A program made the translations under genes and the position numbers. This document shows positions 47,483-59,465 of a stretch of 64,000 nt of DNA, one piece after another. Each line of letters opens with the position of its first letter. Position 1 is the first letter of the stretch. Below the pieces are notes generated by a model. That model had not been told where the DNA came from and made no database searches. It saw only the letters and a list, made by a program, of their open reading frames with translations. This DNA comes from Acanthochlamys bracteata (lineage: Eukaryota; Streptophyta; Magnoliopsida; Pandanales; Velloziaceae): the NCBI GenBank assembly GCA_019914995.1, contig CM034131.1, forward strand, positions 9,766,501 through 9,830,500, read 5' to 3'.

Positions 47483-50317
47483 GTAAGAGATGTGAGTACA
47501 TTAAGAGAGCTTTACTTGGTCCTCTTCCATGATGTCAATATGGAAGTATGAATAATGTATGTTCATGGCATGTAGCTTTTCTTGCATGAATAAAAGGATT
47601 GTTCATCCATCACGAATCATTCATTCATCTGCATTATATATATTGGATTATTATTAACTAATAAAACGGGCTAAGATTAGCAATAACAATATCTCAAAAG
47701 ATGGAAGGCGGTGAAAGAGAAGGGAATTACAATCACAGTACTGAGTGACTGTAGTGTGTTCCCTGTGATCAACAGCAGCATAGTTTCAGACTCTCGTATG
47801 TGTTGAAAGATCAGATTGTTTTCTTTTATTTATTTCACAGAGATAGTGAAACACAAAAGCTGCAGCTTTCGGTGGAGTTTCAGGCAAATGATCAAAGCTG
47901 AAACAAAGAATCCATCATCCAAAATCGAAACAGAAGATGAAGTAAGAAAGAGCGGCCGCCCGGTTATCGAGGAATCTTGTTTTCAGTCTCTTCTCTTTTT
48001 GACGGTGACCGTTTTAGTTTGAAAGCACGCCATGTCCAATACTGTTCTTGTTCTTGTTCTGAAGCCATATAACAACACAAGCAAGAAGAAGAAGGTAAGA
48101 AAGTTTATACGAGAAGAAGTTGTCGGGCTGCTCTGCTGCAAATGTTTCCTCGCTTACGGCACGCGCGATCAGACTCTGACCATGAACGGAAATCGAGAAT
48201 GAATGAAAGGAAATGAAAGAATCATCATACAGCAATGACAAAGGAATGGGTAGCTAGCTGCTGATGATGAACAGCAACAGAACTGAAACACAAGAAGAAG
48301 AAGAAAAACAGCTTAGTTATTAATGGGCGTATGGACAAACAATGGTGGATCTGTTCGGGCAAACAACAAGTACCTATAAACCTAGTACTACTTCTGAGAA
48401 TTCATGACACCAGTTAATGTAGCCATAAAAAAATCTCTGCTTCTAATAAACTGTAGATTTTATTTTATGATGAATTAAAATTTTTCAAAACTAAATTCTT
48501 TTTAAATAGTTGAAGAAGAAGAATTTGTTCAATACAAGAATGATAATACTATAAGTGAACATAATTATAATAACAAATAAAAAATTTGTGTTTTACGATG
48601 AATTGGTCAGCATGTTACGCGCATGATGAGAGAGCGCTGTGTGTAATGCTTGCTGCTATTGCTGTAATCATTATCTTTGAAAGAGCAAGAACAAGAAGAA
48701 GAATCTTCTCTTTTCTTTCTCAGGCACTGAAGACTGTGCTTGATTGATTACATTTTATATCTCCCAAATTCTATACACAACCTGTTATTGCAAAAGATTC
48801 GGATTGAAATCGAAAGTGAATTTTATAAAATTAAATTTAATGAAACAGAATTTGATAAAGTAATCAATGGCCTAGTTATTTTTAATTTATAGTGATGATA
48901 TAATGATGGAATGTTTTCATAGAGCAGGTAGCTAGCTAGCTATCTAGTTAGCTATAAACCAACTTGATCTAGCGTAAATTAAATTCATTTCACCTCAATT
49001 TAAGCTCTTTGATTAAGGAAGAAAAAAACACGTTAGGAACAATTTTAGTCAATTGGAATTTCTGCACGTCTACAATGTTTGTACACCTGAGTCCTGACTC
49101 ACTCAAGAAAAAAGTGATTAAATAATAATTAAGCTGATGATTCAATAATAATAATAATCAGCTTTAGAATTTCGTTCCATATAATCAGATCCATGTTATC
49201 AAGGGATGTGATGTGATTAAATTTTCTTTATTATCATACCGACACATTTTTGTGTCCCTTTCAGAAGACATCTCTTCAAAAATCTAAAACTCTTTTGAAC
49301 CCATTTGGCTCGGCGTTTCTCTAACACTATTTTTTAATTTTTAATTTTATATTTTTTAATATATATTTATTTTTTATTCTAACCGAGTTATCTAATTACA
49401 TAAAAATCTTGTATCAAATATATTAATTTATTTTTTATCCAAATTTTAACTTTGATCACTTCATATATTTTAATATTATTATGATTTCACTTCTATTTTT
49501 ATATCAAATTTTATTCTAAAATTTATTTTATGTATTTTAATTATCATTCTAAAATTTACTTTTAATGAACTCTATTTCTCATAAAACTCTACTTTTATGA
49601 AACTCAAATTTCGTGAAACTTACGTGCATTTGAAATGCACCAAAATTGAATTCATAGAAGTAACTTTTGTGAAAAGTAAAATTTAGTGAAAATCAAATTC
49701 AAAATAATAATTTAAAAACATATATTAAAGTTTAAAGTAAATATTTAATACAAATAATATGATACAAAAGTGAAATCAAAGTTCGAAATTATAATTGAAA
49801 CATGTAAAATATTAAATCTAAAATCTGTAAAGAATAGGTGAAATTTTATGGTAATTGAATTATGTCCTAACTTTAAATTTATGACACAGACATTATTATC
49901 ATATAAAAACTTTGTAATTTTGTCATATATATATATAGACTAGTGGCTACAGTTTCATGTCAAATGGATAACAGAGGATTCAAACATTATCAAGTGTATG
50001 TATAGTTTTATAGAATTATTGCTTGCTCAGGACATGTTCATTCCTAGAGTTAAATGAAACAAAAACCTACTCCTTAAATCTGTTTTGTTTTTAAAAAAAG
50101 ACAAAAAGTTCTTTCATTCATTTCTTTTCAATTTCTTTTCATTCCCCTTTTTTTCTTTGTTTTCTTTCTCTTACCCAATCTTCTATATTAAATCACTCTT
50201 CTTCTTCCCCGTTCACTCATTTCACTCTCTCAACTCTCTGGTAGACTTTCGTTATCAACTCCTTCACATTCTTCTCTTCTCTGTTATCTTCAAGAGAAGA
50301 ATAGAAATCAAAAAGAG
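47483..50317. other. Intergenic region and leader of the second Dof gene
   Basis: Contains a GC-normal stretch (47,816-48,250) with an unassigned open frame, then AT-rich spacer with a repeat copy at 49,301-49,400. The last 230 bases are strongly pyrimidine-rich (CTTCTTC, TTCACTCTC), typical of a plant 5' leader; TCTATATTAAAT near 50,181 is a possible TATA element. Confidence 0.4.
49301..49400. repeat. AT-rich MITE-like element end
   Basis: Begins CCATTTGGCTCGGCGTTT and continues with TTTTTAATTTTTAATTTTA and TTTTTTAATATATATTTAT, as in the copy at 12,209. Only the left part is clearly recognisable. Confidence 0.45.
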
Positions 50318-51421
50318 ATGATTCAAGAACTTTTAGACAATCTTGTTCACCATGATCAAAACAGAAAGATCTCTCTCATCAACTCTTCACCAATCATTCC
50401 TTCACAAACAATTCCACAAACACTAACTCCTCCTTCATCATCTTCTTCACCTTCTTCATTAGTAACAGCTGCAGAGCCGCCGTTACGGTGCCCGCGATGC
50501 GATTCGGCGAACACTAAGTTCTGTTACTACAACAACTACAACCTCACACAACCTAGACACTTCTGCAAGACATGCAGGCGTTACTGGACTAAAGGAGGAG
50601 CTCTGCGGAACGTTCCGATAGGCGGTGGTTGCCGGAAAGCTAAACCCACTGCTGCTGCTGCTGCAGCAGCAGCAGCTTTAGCTAACAAGTCTAACAACAT
50701 CAGCAGCGGCATTAACAAAGCTGGTTGTTACAAACTGTCTCCGAGCAGTACTCTTGAGCATGAACTGCTTCAATCAAACCCTGTTATGTCTTCTGGTTCT
50801 TCTCATGCTTCGCAGCTACTGGCATTGTTGAGAGGTACTACTGCTGCAACTACCAGTCCTATAGTTACAAACCCTAACCCTACCGCTGCAGGTTTTGTTC
50901 TTCCTGGATTGATGATGAGAACCAAAGATGAAAGCTCATTAATGGTTGGTGATCAGATTGATGCTCATGGATTTGGATTGTTGAATGGGCAATGCTTGAG
51001 TTTGGACCCATTTCGCCAACTCGCCATTGGCCCTATGTGGAGAAACAGCAACAATCATCAATCTTTCCACCAGAACCAGCAGCTAGTGCAGAATCAGCTT
51101 ATGGCAGAAGCTGTTCCAGAGCTTCACCAGAAGCTAAGAACTACTACAACTATGCCTGTGAATTCCTGCAGTAGTACTTCTGATATGTTGCAGTCTTTGA
51201 TCATGAGCAATGTGAATTCTTCGTCTTCTTCTGCCGCTGCTGCTGCTTCCTGTGCTTCGGTAGTAACGGCGCCGGCGGAGCAGGTTTCGATGCCCGGAAC
51301 TGATTTGGGTTACTACTGGAACAATGTTAACGGTGCTGTGCTGCAGCAATGGAGTGATCATTTTCCGGCAACAACTACTACTACAACTTCAAATGGTGCA
51401 TTTCCAGGACAGGTTTCTTGA
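50318..51421 (+). CDS. Dof-type zinc-finger transcription factor (second copy)
   Basis: Single-exon gene of 367 residues starting MIQELLDNL, an N-terminal signature I associate with the HCA2/DOF5.6-like group (from memory). The Dof finger at about residues 56-110 has C58, C61, C83 and C86 with [26 protein letters not shown] and [12 protein letters not shown]. It should bind AAAG sites; the group includes regulators of vascular and cambial development. After the finger comes a run of nine alanines encoded by a perfect palindrome (50,651-50,676), then Ser/Thr/Asn-rich sequence, a second Ala run, and the C-terminal WSDHFP motif near the end. Start chosen as the first ATG after the pyrimidine-rich leader, in an AAGAGATGA context. 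No intron. It shares only the finger with the Dof gene at 6,201, so the two are not a recent duplicate pair. Confidence 0.96.
   Translation: MIQELLDNLVHHDQNRKISLINSSPIIPSQTIPQTLTPPSSSSSPSSLVTAAEPPLRCPRCDSANTKFCYYNNYNLTQPRHFCKTCRRYWTKGGALRNVPIGGGCRKAKPTAAAAAAAAALANKSNNISSGINKAGCYKLSPSSTLEHELLQSNPVMSSGSSHASQLLALLRGTTAATTSPIVTNPNPTAAGFVLPGLMMRTKDESSLMVGDQIDAHGFGLLNGQCLSLDPFRQLAIGPMWRNSNNHQSFHQNQQLVQNQLMAEAVPELHQKLRTTTTMPVNSCSSTSDMLQSLIMSNVNSSSSSAAAAASCASVVTAPAEQVSMPGTDLGYYWNNVNGAVLQQWSDHFPATTTTTTSNGAFPGQVS
50651..50676 (+). repeat. Perfect 26-base palindromic GCT/GCA tract
   Basis: Four GCT codons, a central GCT/GCA junction and GCA/GCAGC units make the 26 bases identical to their reverse complement. 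It encodes most of a poly-Ala run in the second Dof gene. Such a tract can form a hairpin in DNA or mRNA. Confidence 0.9.
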
Positions 51422-52598
51422 AGAATTAATCTAACATGAACTGATCTTGTAGAATTAATTCTTAGATATATGGTTGGGGGATATGAAGTACAGAATTGTG
51501 TTTAGTCAGTTTAATTTAGTTCTCTTTTCATGTTCTTGCTTCTTTCTTGTTGCTCTTTTGTTTTGTAGCTGTGGCTTATGTAATGGGAAGCTTAGTTTTG
51601 TTTTTGGATATAGTGATCATGATCTCATTGAAGAAGCAGATTATTCCATTTTTCTGTCTAGTGAGCTTTGATAGAAGTGCAGTATGGGAATGGAAGAACA
51701 ATATGAATGATATAGATTTGATTCTTATTTGTTGTAGCTTTTTCTTGGTCTACTAAACTTTAACACCATGCTATATATTTATTTATTTAGTTAAATTTAT
51801 TAAGCTGCTGGCTGCAGCTTTAATTGATGTTGAGTTGAGACTGTTCTTTTGTCTCCTCTACTCCCTGCACATTTGCTTTGCTTTCTCTTGGAACTCTCAC
51901 CTTATATTCCTTCCTGCACTCATCTTCACCTTCTTGCTTTCTTTCTTTCTTCCTCTTTAATCTGAATGAACACATCCCAAATCAATAGGTTGCAGCCCAT
52001 TTAAACCAAGGCCCACTTTGTTTAGATTGCGTTATTTTTCCACTTTTATAATTCAAAAGAATTTAAAAACTAAACTTTAACTTATTTTTTATCAAAAGAA
52101 CACATGAAGCATGTATCAATTAGTGAAATTAGTTTTAAAAAATAGATTTTTTAGAAATGAGTTTTTTGAGAAGAAATTTTTAAAAGTGAGTGAAATTTTT
52201 GTTTTTTATTGTAAATAAAAGTGAATATGAAAGTGAGTTTTTATATTTAACCGTATTTGAAAATGAATTGTTAATTTTTTGTCCAAAACAGGAAGTGCAG
52301 ATCAAACTGATCTATCAGTATCAAAATGAACTAGATGGAAGCAGAACAGGCAAACATATAAACATGAACAGAGAATTTGCAAACAAGTAATTTGCTAATT
52401 CAATAAGTTGAAGACTAGAATCAAAGAATACAAAAGGGGAGGATAGCAGATAGAGGAGACTCCTACATTTCTCCTACTCGAACTTACCTCCCTTTCTCAA
52501 GAACAAAACAAAGAATGGCAAATCTTTCTGACTGATAAAATACAGAACAATTACATGATGTGAAGAACCATTTGATACTTTCTTTTTTGTTTCTGAAT
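51422..52598. other. Spacer between convergent Dof and SKS genes
   Basis: Both flanking genes point into this region, so it contains two 3' UTRs. The frames 51,474-51,756 are most likely Dof 3' UTR. An AT-rich stretch at about 52,030-52,260 resembles the dispersed repeat family. Nothing else is supported. Confidence 0.45.
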
Positions 52599-55500
52599 CT
52601 ACATTTGCGGGCGATGACCTCTTGCTCTGCCGCACATCAGAGCGTTGTTGGGCATGTCGTACTCATTGCTGAAGCTCTTCTCAGATGTCCAAACCCGAAT
52701 GTAGAACTGTTGTCCCAAGTACTGCCTTGCCCAGTGCCCGGACCTAATGTTCCACATTCCTTGGTTGTCCAAAGATATCAAGATTGCAGACCAGCCATTA
52801 GGATAAACCTGCATTTGAACAAAGATGTAGATAACAATCAGAATCACACTGAACCCCGCTTCTTTAAAAGCTGTTGTTGCACCAATTATGTCGAGCAGTT
52901 CAAGTCAAGCTCACCTGGACTGTGTATCTTTCAACAGCATCGACTAGATTGTAGCTCTTTCTTGATTGTGGATTCCATTTCCCATCACCATATCTGGAAA
53001 CATAGATTTGTATAAGATTTACCATTCATGCTGATGTTTTTCAGTTTACGCGAATGCTCGTCTGTTTAAGAGATTCAGAAGGTTTAATCAGCTTACCCAA
53101 CAACCCAGAAGGAGTAACCATCCGTATGCCATGACTGCATGCTGTTCTCAGTGTTCTGGAAAACAATCTCTATGAAGTCGTGCAGATTGAATCGAAGAAC
53201 AGATGTTGCGAAGAACGCACGGGAGTTGGTTGGGAAGCTTGGGATGTTATCAACACTGAATACCCCACCAATGTTCAATGCATCTGCGAGCTTCAAGGGT
53301 GTGCTAGGAACAACGTAAGAGACTCCATTCACTGCATATCGCAGCTTGCCATTTATAAATGGGGCAGAGTTCGCAAGCACTAGTGACCTTGATATGGGAA
53401 TGCTGCCATAATGATATGATCCCTGAGGGTTAGGCCTTGCTGCATTTGCTGTCAGATTCCATCTGAACAAGGAAACATCATAAGACACAATAGAGTTAAT
53501 ATCGCATTATAAAGTTTCCGCCAGTAAAGGAATCACGCTTGAATCATGGTCAAAAAATAACTGTCTTGATAAGAGTAATATAAAGTACCTGATGCTCCTG
53601 GCTTGCCGCATTGAGCCATGCAATAAGAAAGAGGGGGGTGGAGGGAATGGGCCAGAGACTCGAGAGTTGGAGTTGCTGTAATGCAGGACAGCAGTGGCAG
53701 TCAAGACTTGACGAGTGAATCGGGTTGATGCAACAATGTAGTAGTCCTTTGCTGGTTGGTTAAGGGTCACAAGTACTGCAACAGCCTGACCAACATGAAT
53801 GTCAAGTGAATCATAAGTGTTTTGAATGACATGAGATCCTTCAACTTCAACTAGCTTCATCATGTGGCCCTGAATCCTGAAGTTGATGGAAGTCGAGAGC
53901 CCCACATTAGACACCCTGAAGAGGTAAGTCTTCCCTGTAAAATGTACCAAAATTTTTGAGTCAGCTAGATTCGATCAAGTGATACATAATGACAGCAATG
54001 ATCCAGATCGATAGCACATTGATTGTTATCCAGATCTATAGCATATTGATTGTTTCATAAAATTTTTTTGAGAAACCTATAGACATTTGGTTGTTTATTC
54101 ATAAGAATTTTAAAGATGAAATGGTTATTTAATTCATTACAGATAAGCTAATGTCAAATACGAGGTTATAATATAAGGAAAAGGCATCAAAGATTAAACA
54201 AACAGTGAAGTGAAGTAGAGCATTGAATAGAAAATCTAAGTACCCAGTTTAGAAAGCCAACGCACCTTGATCTCCGGTGAAAGTAGTCCACGAATTAAGA
54301 CCATTGATGAGAAGCCCATCAGGGAACCAAAGGGGTTTTCCTGAATCCAAAGTCTTCCTCAATACCTGCCAAGATCATAGTTTTCGACAGCTTTATTATA
54401 ACTGTTCGATGACATGACTCAAAGGAATTCATTCAGAATAACATAGAGTTAAGGTTCTCGGAACAAGATCAAATACCTTGTGACCAGCTTTGTACCAGTC
54501 ACCAACAAGCAGAGCAAAGTCTCCAACATATTTAGGATATGGGATCGAGATCACCGATCTCTGGTAGATGTTAAGTGCACCAAAGCCACCAGATGCACGG
54601 TGCATCCCGGTGGATGGGTAGTATGTGAATGTTCCGATCTGGTCCTTAGGCTGGAACTTGTAAGTGTAGTTTCCACCAGGTGGGATAGGGCAGTTGGTGC
54701 CAGGCACTCCATCCTGCCATGAATTTTTCCTCTGCTTGACCCCATGCCTGCATTACAGACATTGACGAATAAGTCCATTAACAAATTAGTCAAAAAACTC
54801 CCCGCAATGAACTGACATTGTATCCAAACTAAAACATAATTTTCCATTAAGAAATCTATGCTAGATCCAAGCACGCACACTTGCTCTAGAACAAACCTCT
54901 TTGTGCCCACTATTCAAAAGATCTACTCTTTTTGCAGAGAAATCAAACATAATCTCAGTAGCTCTTATATCTCTCTAATGTGATATCTTGAATTCAATAA
55001 AAAAGGCACAAATTTCAAGAAGAAACAAGTATACCTTGTCCCCAATTTCAGTAGAAACTCAGTATGAAACTTAGAAAGCACACTAGCAAATCTACATTGT
55101 ACTTGCTTATTAAAGGGTCCTTTTTATCTACAAAAAAGAAGCCGCCTTTTCCAAGAAAAAACTACTGAAAGAAAAAACTGACAAAAAAAAACCAAATCTT
55201 TTCACCCAACTACCAGAATATAATGCATTTCCTTTTTAAGGCAATACTCTATGATTCATTTCCACAAACAACTATCTACTTGAAGTGAAACTCAAGCAAC
55301 AAACAAAACAGCAGTGAAAGTTTCTTACCAGGTCAAGAGGAAAGGTTCATCAAGCTTGTTGATGACATTAACATAAATGTTATCGTTAGTCACACAATCA
55401 AGTCTTGGTCCAGGAAACTGTCCATTGATCAAGATACCCTTCAAAGCAAAAAGAAAACAGAAATCTAAACTCAGCACCAACCAATCTCCCAAAAGAAGAA

Positions 55501-55680
55501 CAAAGCTGAAATCTTGTTTGGCAAGAGAGACGAAGAAACTAACTAAACCTGTTGAGGAACACCCAACGGAGATATTGTCCCGTATGTCACGACCCAAGTG
55601 AAGAACCTGTAGGGATCATCTGCTGCTACCAATGTAATCACCATGGCTAATGCCATGAGTACCAGCAAAGCTTTCCCCAT
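52599..55680 (-). CDS. SKU5-similar (SKS) multicopper-oxidase-like secreted protein
   Basis: Eight exons on the minus strand (55680-55549, 55438-55329, 54747-54477, 54365-54266, 53934-53589, 53462-53097, 52993-52915, 52808-52599) join to 537 residues. A signal peptide (MGKALLVLMALAMVITLVAA) is followed by three cupredoxin domains: domain 1 with VPQQGILINGQFPGP, domain 2 with TYLFRVSNVGLSTSINFRIQ, domain 3 with the C-terminal GQQFYIRVW. The copper ligands of true oxidases are mostly missing: HWHG is TWHG (His82 kept), the HxHxGMQR motif reads YPSTGMHR, HxxHxH reads WHTDGYSF, and the HCH motif reads IRSGHW. SKS proteins act in the cell wall in directional growth and pollen-tube or root expansion. 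No GPI-anchor tail is present (it ends GRARGHRPQM), unlike SKU5, so it is probably secreted. A TTTAAAAG motif about 145 bases upstream may be its TATA box. Confidence 0.93.
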
Positions 55681-55708
55681 TCTTCTTTCTTTCTTCTTCC
55701 TCTTCTTG

Positions 55709-55731
55709 TACTACTACTACTACTACTACTA
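55709..55731. repeat. ACT trinucleotide microsatellite in the SKS 5' leader
   Basis: About seven ACT/TAG-type trinucleotides sit 30-50 bases upstream of the SKS start codon. Short, perfect and in the leader, it is likely to vary between accessions. Confidence 0.8.
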
Positions 55732-58284
55732 GTACTTGTTTCTTTCTCTGATATGGAGAATGAATTGTGTGTATAAGAGATGGATTGGATGGATGGAAAG
55801 AAGAAGAAATGAAGGGGGTGTGCTTTTAAAGAAGGGAAGCGGGAAGGTTTACAGCAAAAAGCGATGACAGCTAATAATCCATGGCATTTTGCATCCACCG
55901 CTACGCGTTTGCGCGTTTGAAACTATAATCACTTCTTTTTTTATAAAAAAAAGAAAACACAAAACAAAAGAAAAAAACAGAAGATTAATAATTAACATTA
56001 AAACATTGACAAAAAAACAAGAACTGATTATTGGAAAAAAAAAATTTTGACCACTGTGGGGTCTTTAATTGCACATGGGATTCTTGATCTGCGGGAATTC
56101 TAGTTTTAATTGAATGAAAATTTTAGTGCAAGTTTAAAACTTTATCATCTTCTGACCTTGTGAACATGGCAATGAAAATTTCGATTTCCTTTAACAAAAT
56201 TTGATTGAAATGAAAATGAAAACGAAAATGCAATGCGTGCGTGATTGGTGCAGAAATGAATCAGAGTGGGGGCATTACGTGGGGTTGCTTCATTTATGAT
56301 CATGTGAGTATGAACTGTGAAAAATATTATTGAATAATAAGAACTAAGACAAAAAATTGCCAGTGAATTTTTGGTTGGATCACACCGCGTAGGGTGAACC
56401 GCAAGTAGTTGTACAATGTAGACACGAGTAATAATAACAAAGGTCTTTTTTCCGGCTGGCTGTTGATGCACTAAGTATGACTATGTGTTTCATTCTTCTA
56501 CTTTCTTTTAGCTACGTAATAATTAGTAATGACGTATTTCAAATGTACCTAAATTTAGCTTATTTGTCAGAATTAAAATTATAAATAGTTTATATTTTTT
56601 AATACTTCAAAATTGTGGATTTTTACTTTAAAAAATAATTGAATTCTACTTCCAAACTAATTCTAAAAATATAAAAATTAAGCTCTATTTTTTAACTCAC
56701 TTAAAAAATAATTAAATATAAAATTTAAACTCTAATTTTTTAAAAAATTTTAATTTTTACTTTTATTTCTGCAAAACTTTCTTATATGTACTTGAACCAC
56801 ACTCTAAACATCAATTGAGCGTTAGAAAATAGTTAAGATAAAAGAATTTAAAATTTATTTTAAATTTTAGAAAATATAGTTAATTTTAATTCAAAATTAT
56901 ATATATATATATATATTTATAATCTATAATTTAAGTATTGGTCTAAATTTTGATAAAGTAAATTAAATTTTAAGAATTTTGTTATATTTTAAAATGGTAA
57001 TCGTACTTTTAAAAAAGTATTAGTCTCAAAGGCGAATCTTTTGTAGCTTAAAGTTAGTTACTATAAAAATAATATTGAAATGGATTTTAATTTTTATATT
57101 TTAAAAAATATTGAGTATGAATTTGACACGACTATATTTTTCATAACAAAATTTTAAATCTGTATCCAAAGAGAACCTTACCAACTAAAATTGTGCCGTA
57201 TCATGTTAATCATATAATTAAATGTTAACTTAACAAAAACTACCAACTAACTCGTTAGCTTGCAAGAGAACGGAGAGTTCTTAACCCAAATTTTAAGCAA
57301 AGCAGATTCAGTTGTTTTACTGAATGTTTTAGGTTGACACCGCCGCTTGACTTTGGATTCTTACACAATGTTGTAAGTAATAATAATTAAAAAAGTGTTA
57401 TGAAAGCAATTAATGTTAACGGGTCATGAACCAACCAACAATCCCTTCTGCGTATATACCGACTCCTTAAATTTTAATTTTTTAAACTTATATTAATATA
57501 AAATAAATAATAATTTTTTAAAAACTTTTGTCAAAATAAAATTTTCAAATTTTATTTTAAAACTTACCAAAACTACATTATTATATAAAAATTTAGTTTT
57601 TATTAACTATTTTTTTAATTTAATTTTTTTAACTTATGTAAACACACTCTTTTTGCGAGACGTTGACAACACGTTTAGGATGCATTTAGTTTAACTTATC
57701 AGAAAAATAATTTTTTAATATTTTATTTTATAATTTTTAATATATATTTATAAGTATATAAAAAATTTATTTAAAATTTTAAAAAAATAATACAGTGAAT
57801 TTTTTTATTATATATTTTATTATTTTTTAAAATAAAAAAATTTGTTTTTAAAAAATAAAATATTTTCTATTTTAAAAAATTATTTAAAAAGCACTTTCAA
57901 ACATTTTCTTGAGCAACTTTTTTTTATTATATACTTTTATAAATTTTATAATTTATCTAAATTTTTTTTAAAGTTTGAAATTATTAAAAAATTTACAAAA
58001 TAAAAGTTTTTAATTAATTTTTAGTATAAAAATTTATTTTAAAATTTTAAAATATCTTTTACTTTCAGAAAAATATTTATAAACATTGCGATCATCAATA
58101 TTCAAAATAGTTTCATGTAATTCAATCAAATTAATTAACTCTTTTGCATGAAAATTAAATTCATCTCTGATTTCTTTAATTTCTTGTAATAACTAAAATA
58201 TTTAAAGTTTTCTGAGAGATTCACGATGGCCGCATGACACGCTACAGACGGCGGCGTCACCGATTAACCCCTCATAAAATATAT
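55732..58284. other. Long AT-rich intergenic region
   Basis: SKS promoter followed by about 2.4 kb of AT-rich sequence. It includes an (AT)n microsatellite near 56,899-56,918 and AT-rich repeat material from about 56,580 to 56,900 and 57,480 to 58,080. The element at 57,672 begins GGATGCATTTAGTTTAAC, similar to other copies. No credible gene; a minus-strand frame at 56,145-56,471 lacks family resemblance. Confidence 0.45.
57480..58080. repeat. AT-rich MITE-like cluster
   Basis: Two or three adjoining A/T-only blocks. One has ends GGATGCATTTAG at 57,678 and GCACTTTCAAACATTTTC at 57,891, roughly inverted copies, with foldback phrases TATATTTATAAGTATATAA and TTTTAAAATTTTAAAATAT between. Confidence 0.45.
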
Positions 58285-58289
58285 TATTG

Positions 58290-58374
58290 TGGGCCCCACA
58301 CCACTGTGGCCGTACCGGCATATTATGAGGCCCAAATATTGTTTCCACTGGGCCAGGCTGCCCATGTATAAAAG
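58290..58374 (+). promoter_or_regulatory. Site II cluster plus TATA box, probable distal promoter of serpin 1
   Basis: Three TGGGCC-type site II elements (58290-58295, 58329-58334 reversed, 58349-58354) and a GCCCA at 58360 lie just before TATAAAAG at 58367-58374, in a GC-richer island. A telo-like AGGGTT follows at about 58,494. Site II elements are bound by TCP factors and are common in promoters of growth-related genes. The nearest downstream coding start on this strand is serpin 1 at 59,466. Confidence 0.5.
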
Positions 58375-58559
58375 AGAAGCCCTCAAGCTCCTTTTCACGG
58401 GCTGCTAAAATACCACGATACAGAAATTTCTTTCCTTTCACAATACAAAAATAAAACTAATGCCAACTCCGGGATCCCGCGGGTTATGAACTTAGGGTTG
58501 TCATTGCAATTACTAAATGTTCAGGGGTGTTGTTCCCCGCGATTTTATTTTAGCGTTGT

Positions 58560-58790
58560 GTTTTAAATATTTATAATTGAGTTTTGTGAAAAATAAAAAT
58601 TAAAAAATAACTTTTTTTAAAAAAAAAATAAAAAAATAAAAACTAATATTTATATTTTAATAATTTTTAAAAATATATTAAAATTAAAAAATATAATTAT
58701 ATTATAAAATATGTAAATAAAAAAATTAAAATATATTAGAATTTTTTTAATTTTAATTTTTCTATATAATTAAAATATAATAATTATTAT
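58560..58790. repeat. AT-rich MITE-like element in the serpin 1 leader region
   Basis: A/T-only block with the family phrases TAAAAAATAAAAACTAATA and AAAATTAAAAAATATAATT, lying between the site II promoter and the candidate leader exon. If transcription starts near 58,400 it would be part of the leader or of an intron. Confidence 0.45.
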
Positions 58791-58879
58791 GGAACTCAAA
58801 ATTGAGTTTAAACAAACCACATCGGAGAGGAACAACAAACGCTGGACGAACAAGTAGCGAGCAGCAAGCGTCATCAACG

Positions 58880-59406
58880 ATGGCAACGCCGATGGAGATC
58901 GATCCACGTGCGTCACTTCTGGAATAAGGTACCTAATTTGTTATTTTATTGATAGCAATGATCAATATCTTAAACAGATTTAATTTATTTAATTTATATA
59001 ATATAGAGCAGGCTAAAATTGATCAAATTAAAATATAAACTAAATTTAATTTTATTTAAATTTTTATAATTTAATCAAGAATCTTTATAATTCACTTATT
59101 TAAAATAAATTATTTATTTTTATATTTTTAATTTATTTTTTTATCTTACTTTAAATATAGATAGTTTATTTTATTAAAAATAATTATTTATTTTATCGTA
59201 GGACATATAATTTAGTTCACTCTTCTATAATTTAGATGTTAAATATTTTTAATAAAATGTTTAAATGATTATAAATTATATTCACTCTTTTCATTCCAAG
59301 AAAATTTGGTTAGAATACAAAATCATAGTTTATGTTCTTTTCTCTACGTTACATTACAGGTTCTCGTTTTTGGTTCTTGTCTTCTTCTTTTGTTTTCTTC
59401 GAACAG
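58880..59406 (+). other. Candidate upstream exon and 5'-UTR intron of serpin 1
   Basis: An ATG at 58880 opens 15 codons (MATPMEIDPRASLLE) and a TAA at 58925-58927. The next base is followed by a donor GTACCT at 58929, and a pyrimidine-rich acceptor (TTCTTCGAACAG) ends at 59406. Splicing 58928 to 59407 puts the frame in phase with EIEVKEVTSIAGAAQKLRKA and the serpin ATG, apart from the one stop codon. The small frame would then be a uORF in the leader. Not proven. Confidence 0.35.
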
Positions 59407-59465
59407 AGATTGAAGTGAAAGAAGTGACTTCAATCGCAGGGGCAGCACAGAAGTTAAGAAAAGCA

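Noticed and set aside
58202..58441. 79-codon minus-strand frame near 58.3 kb
   Set aside because: It overlaps the TGGGCC/TATA promoter island, whose GC richness explains the lack of stops.
58805..58820. Match to the plant snRNA upstream sequence element (CCACATCG)
   Set aside because: Only a partial match to the element, no TATA box at the required distance and no snRNA-like sequence downstream.
59265..59465. N-terminal extension of serpin 1 from an ATG at 59,265
   Set aside because: The extension is AT-rich with intron-like composition and passes through a splice acceptor at 59,406. The family-like protein starts at 59,466.
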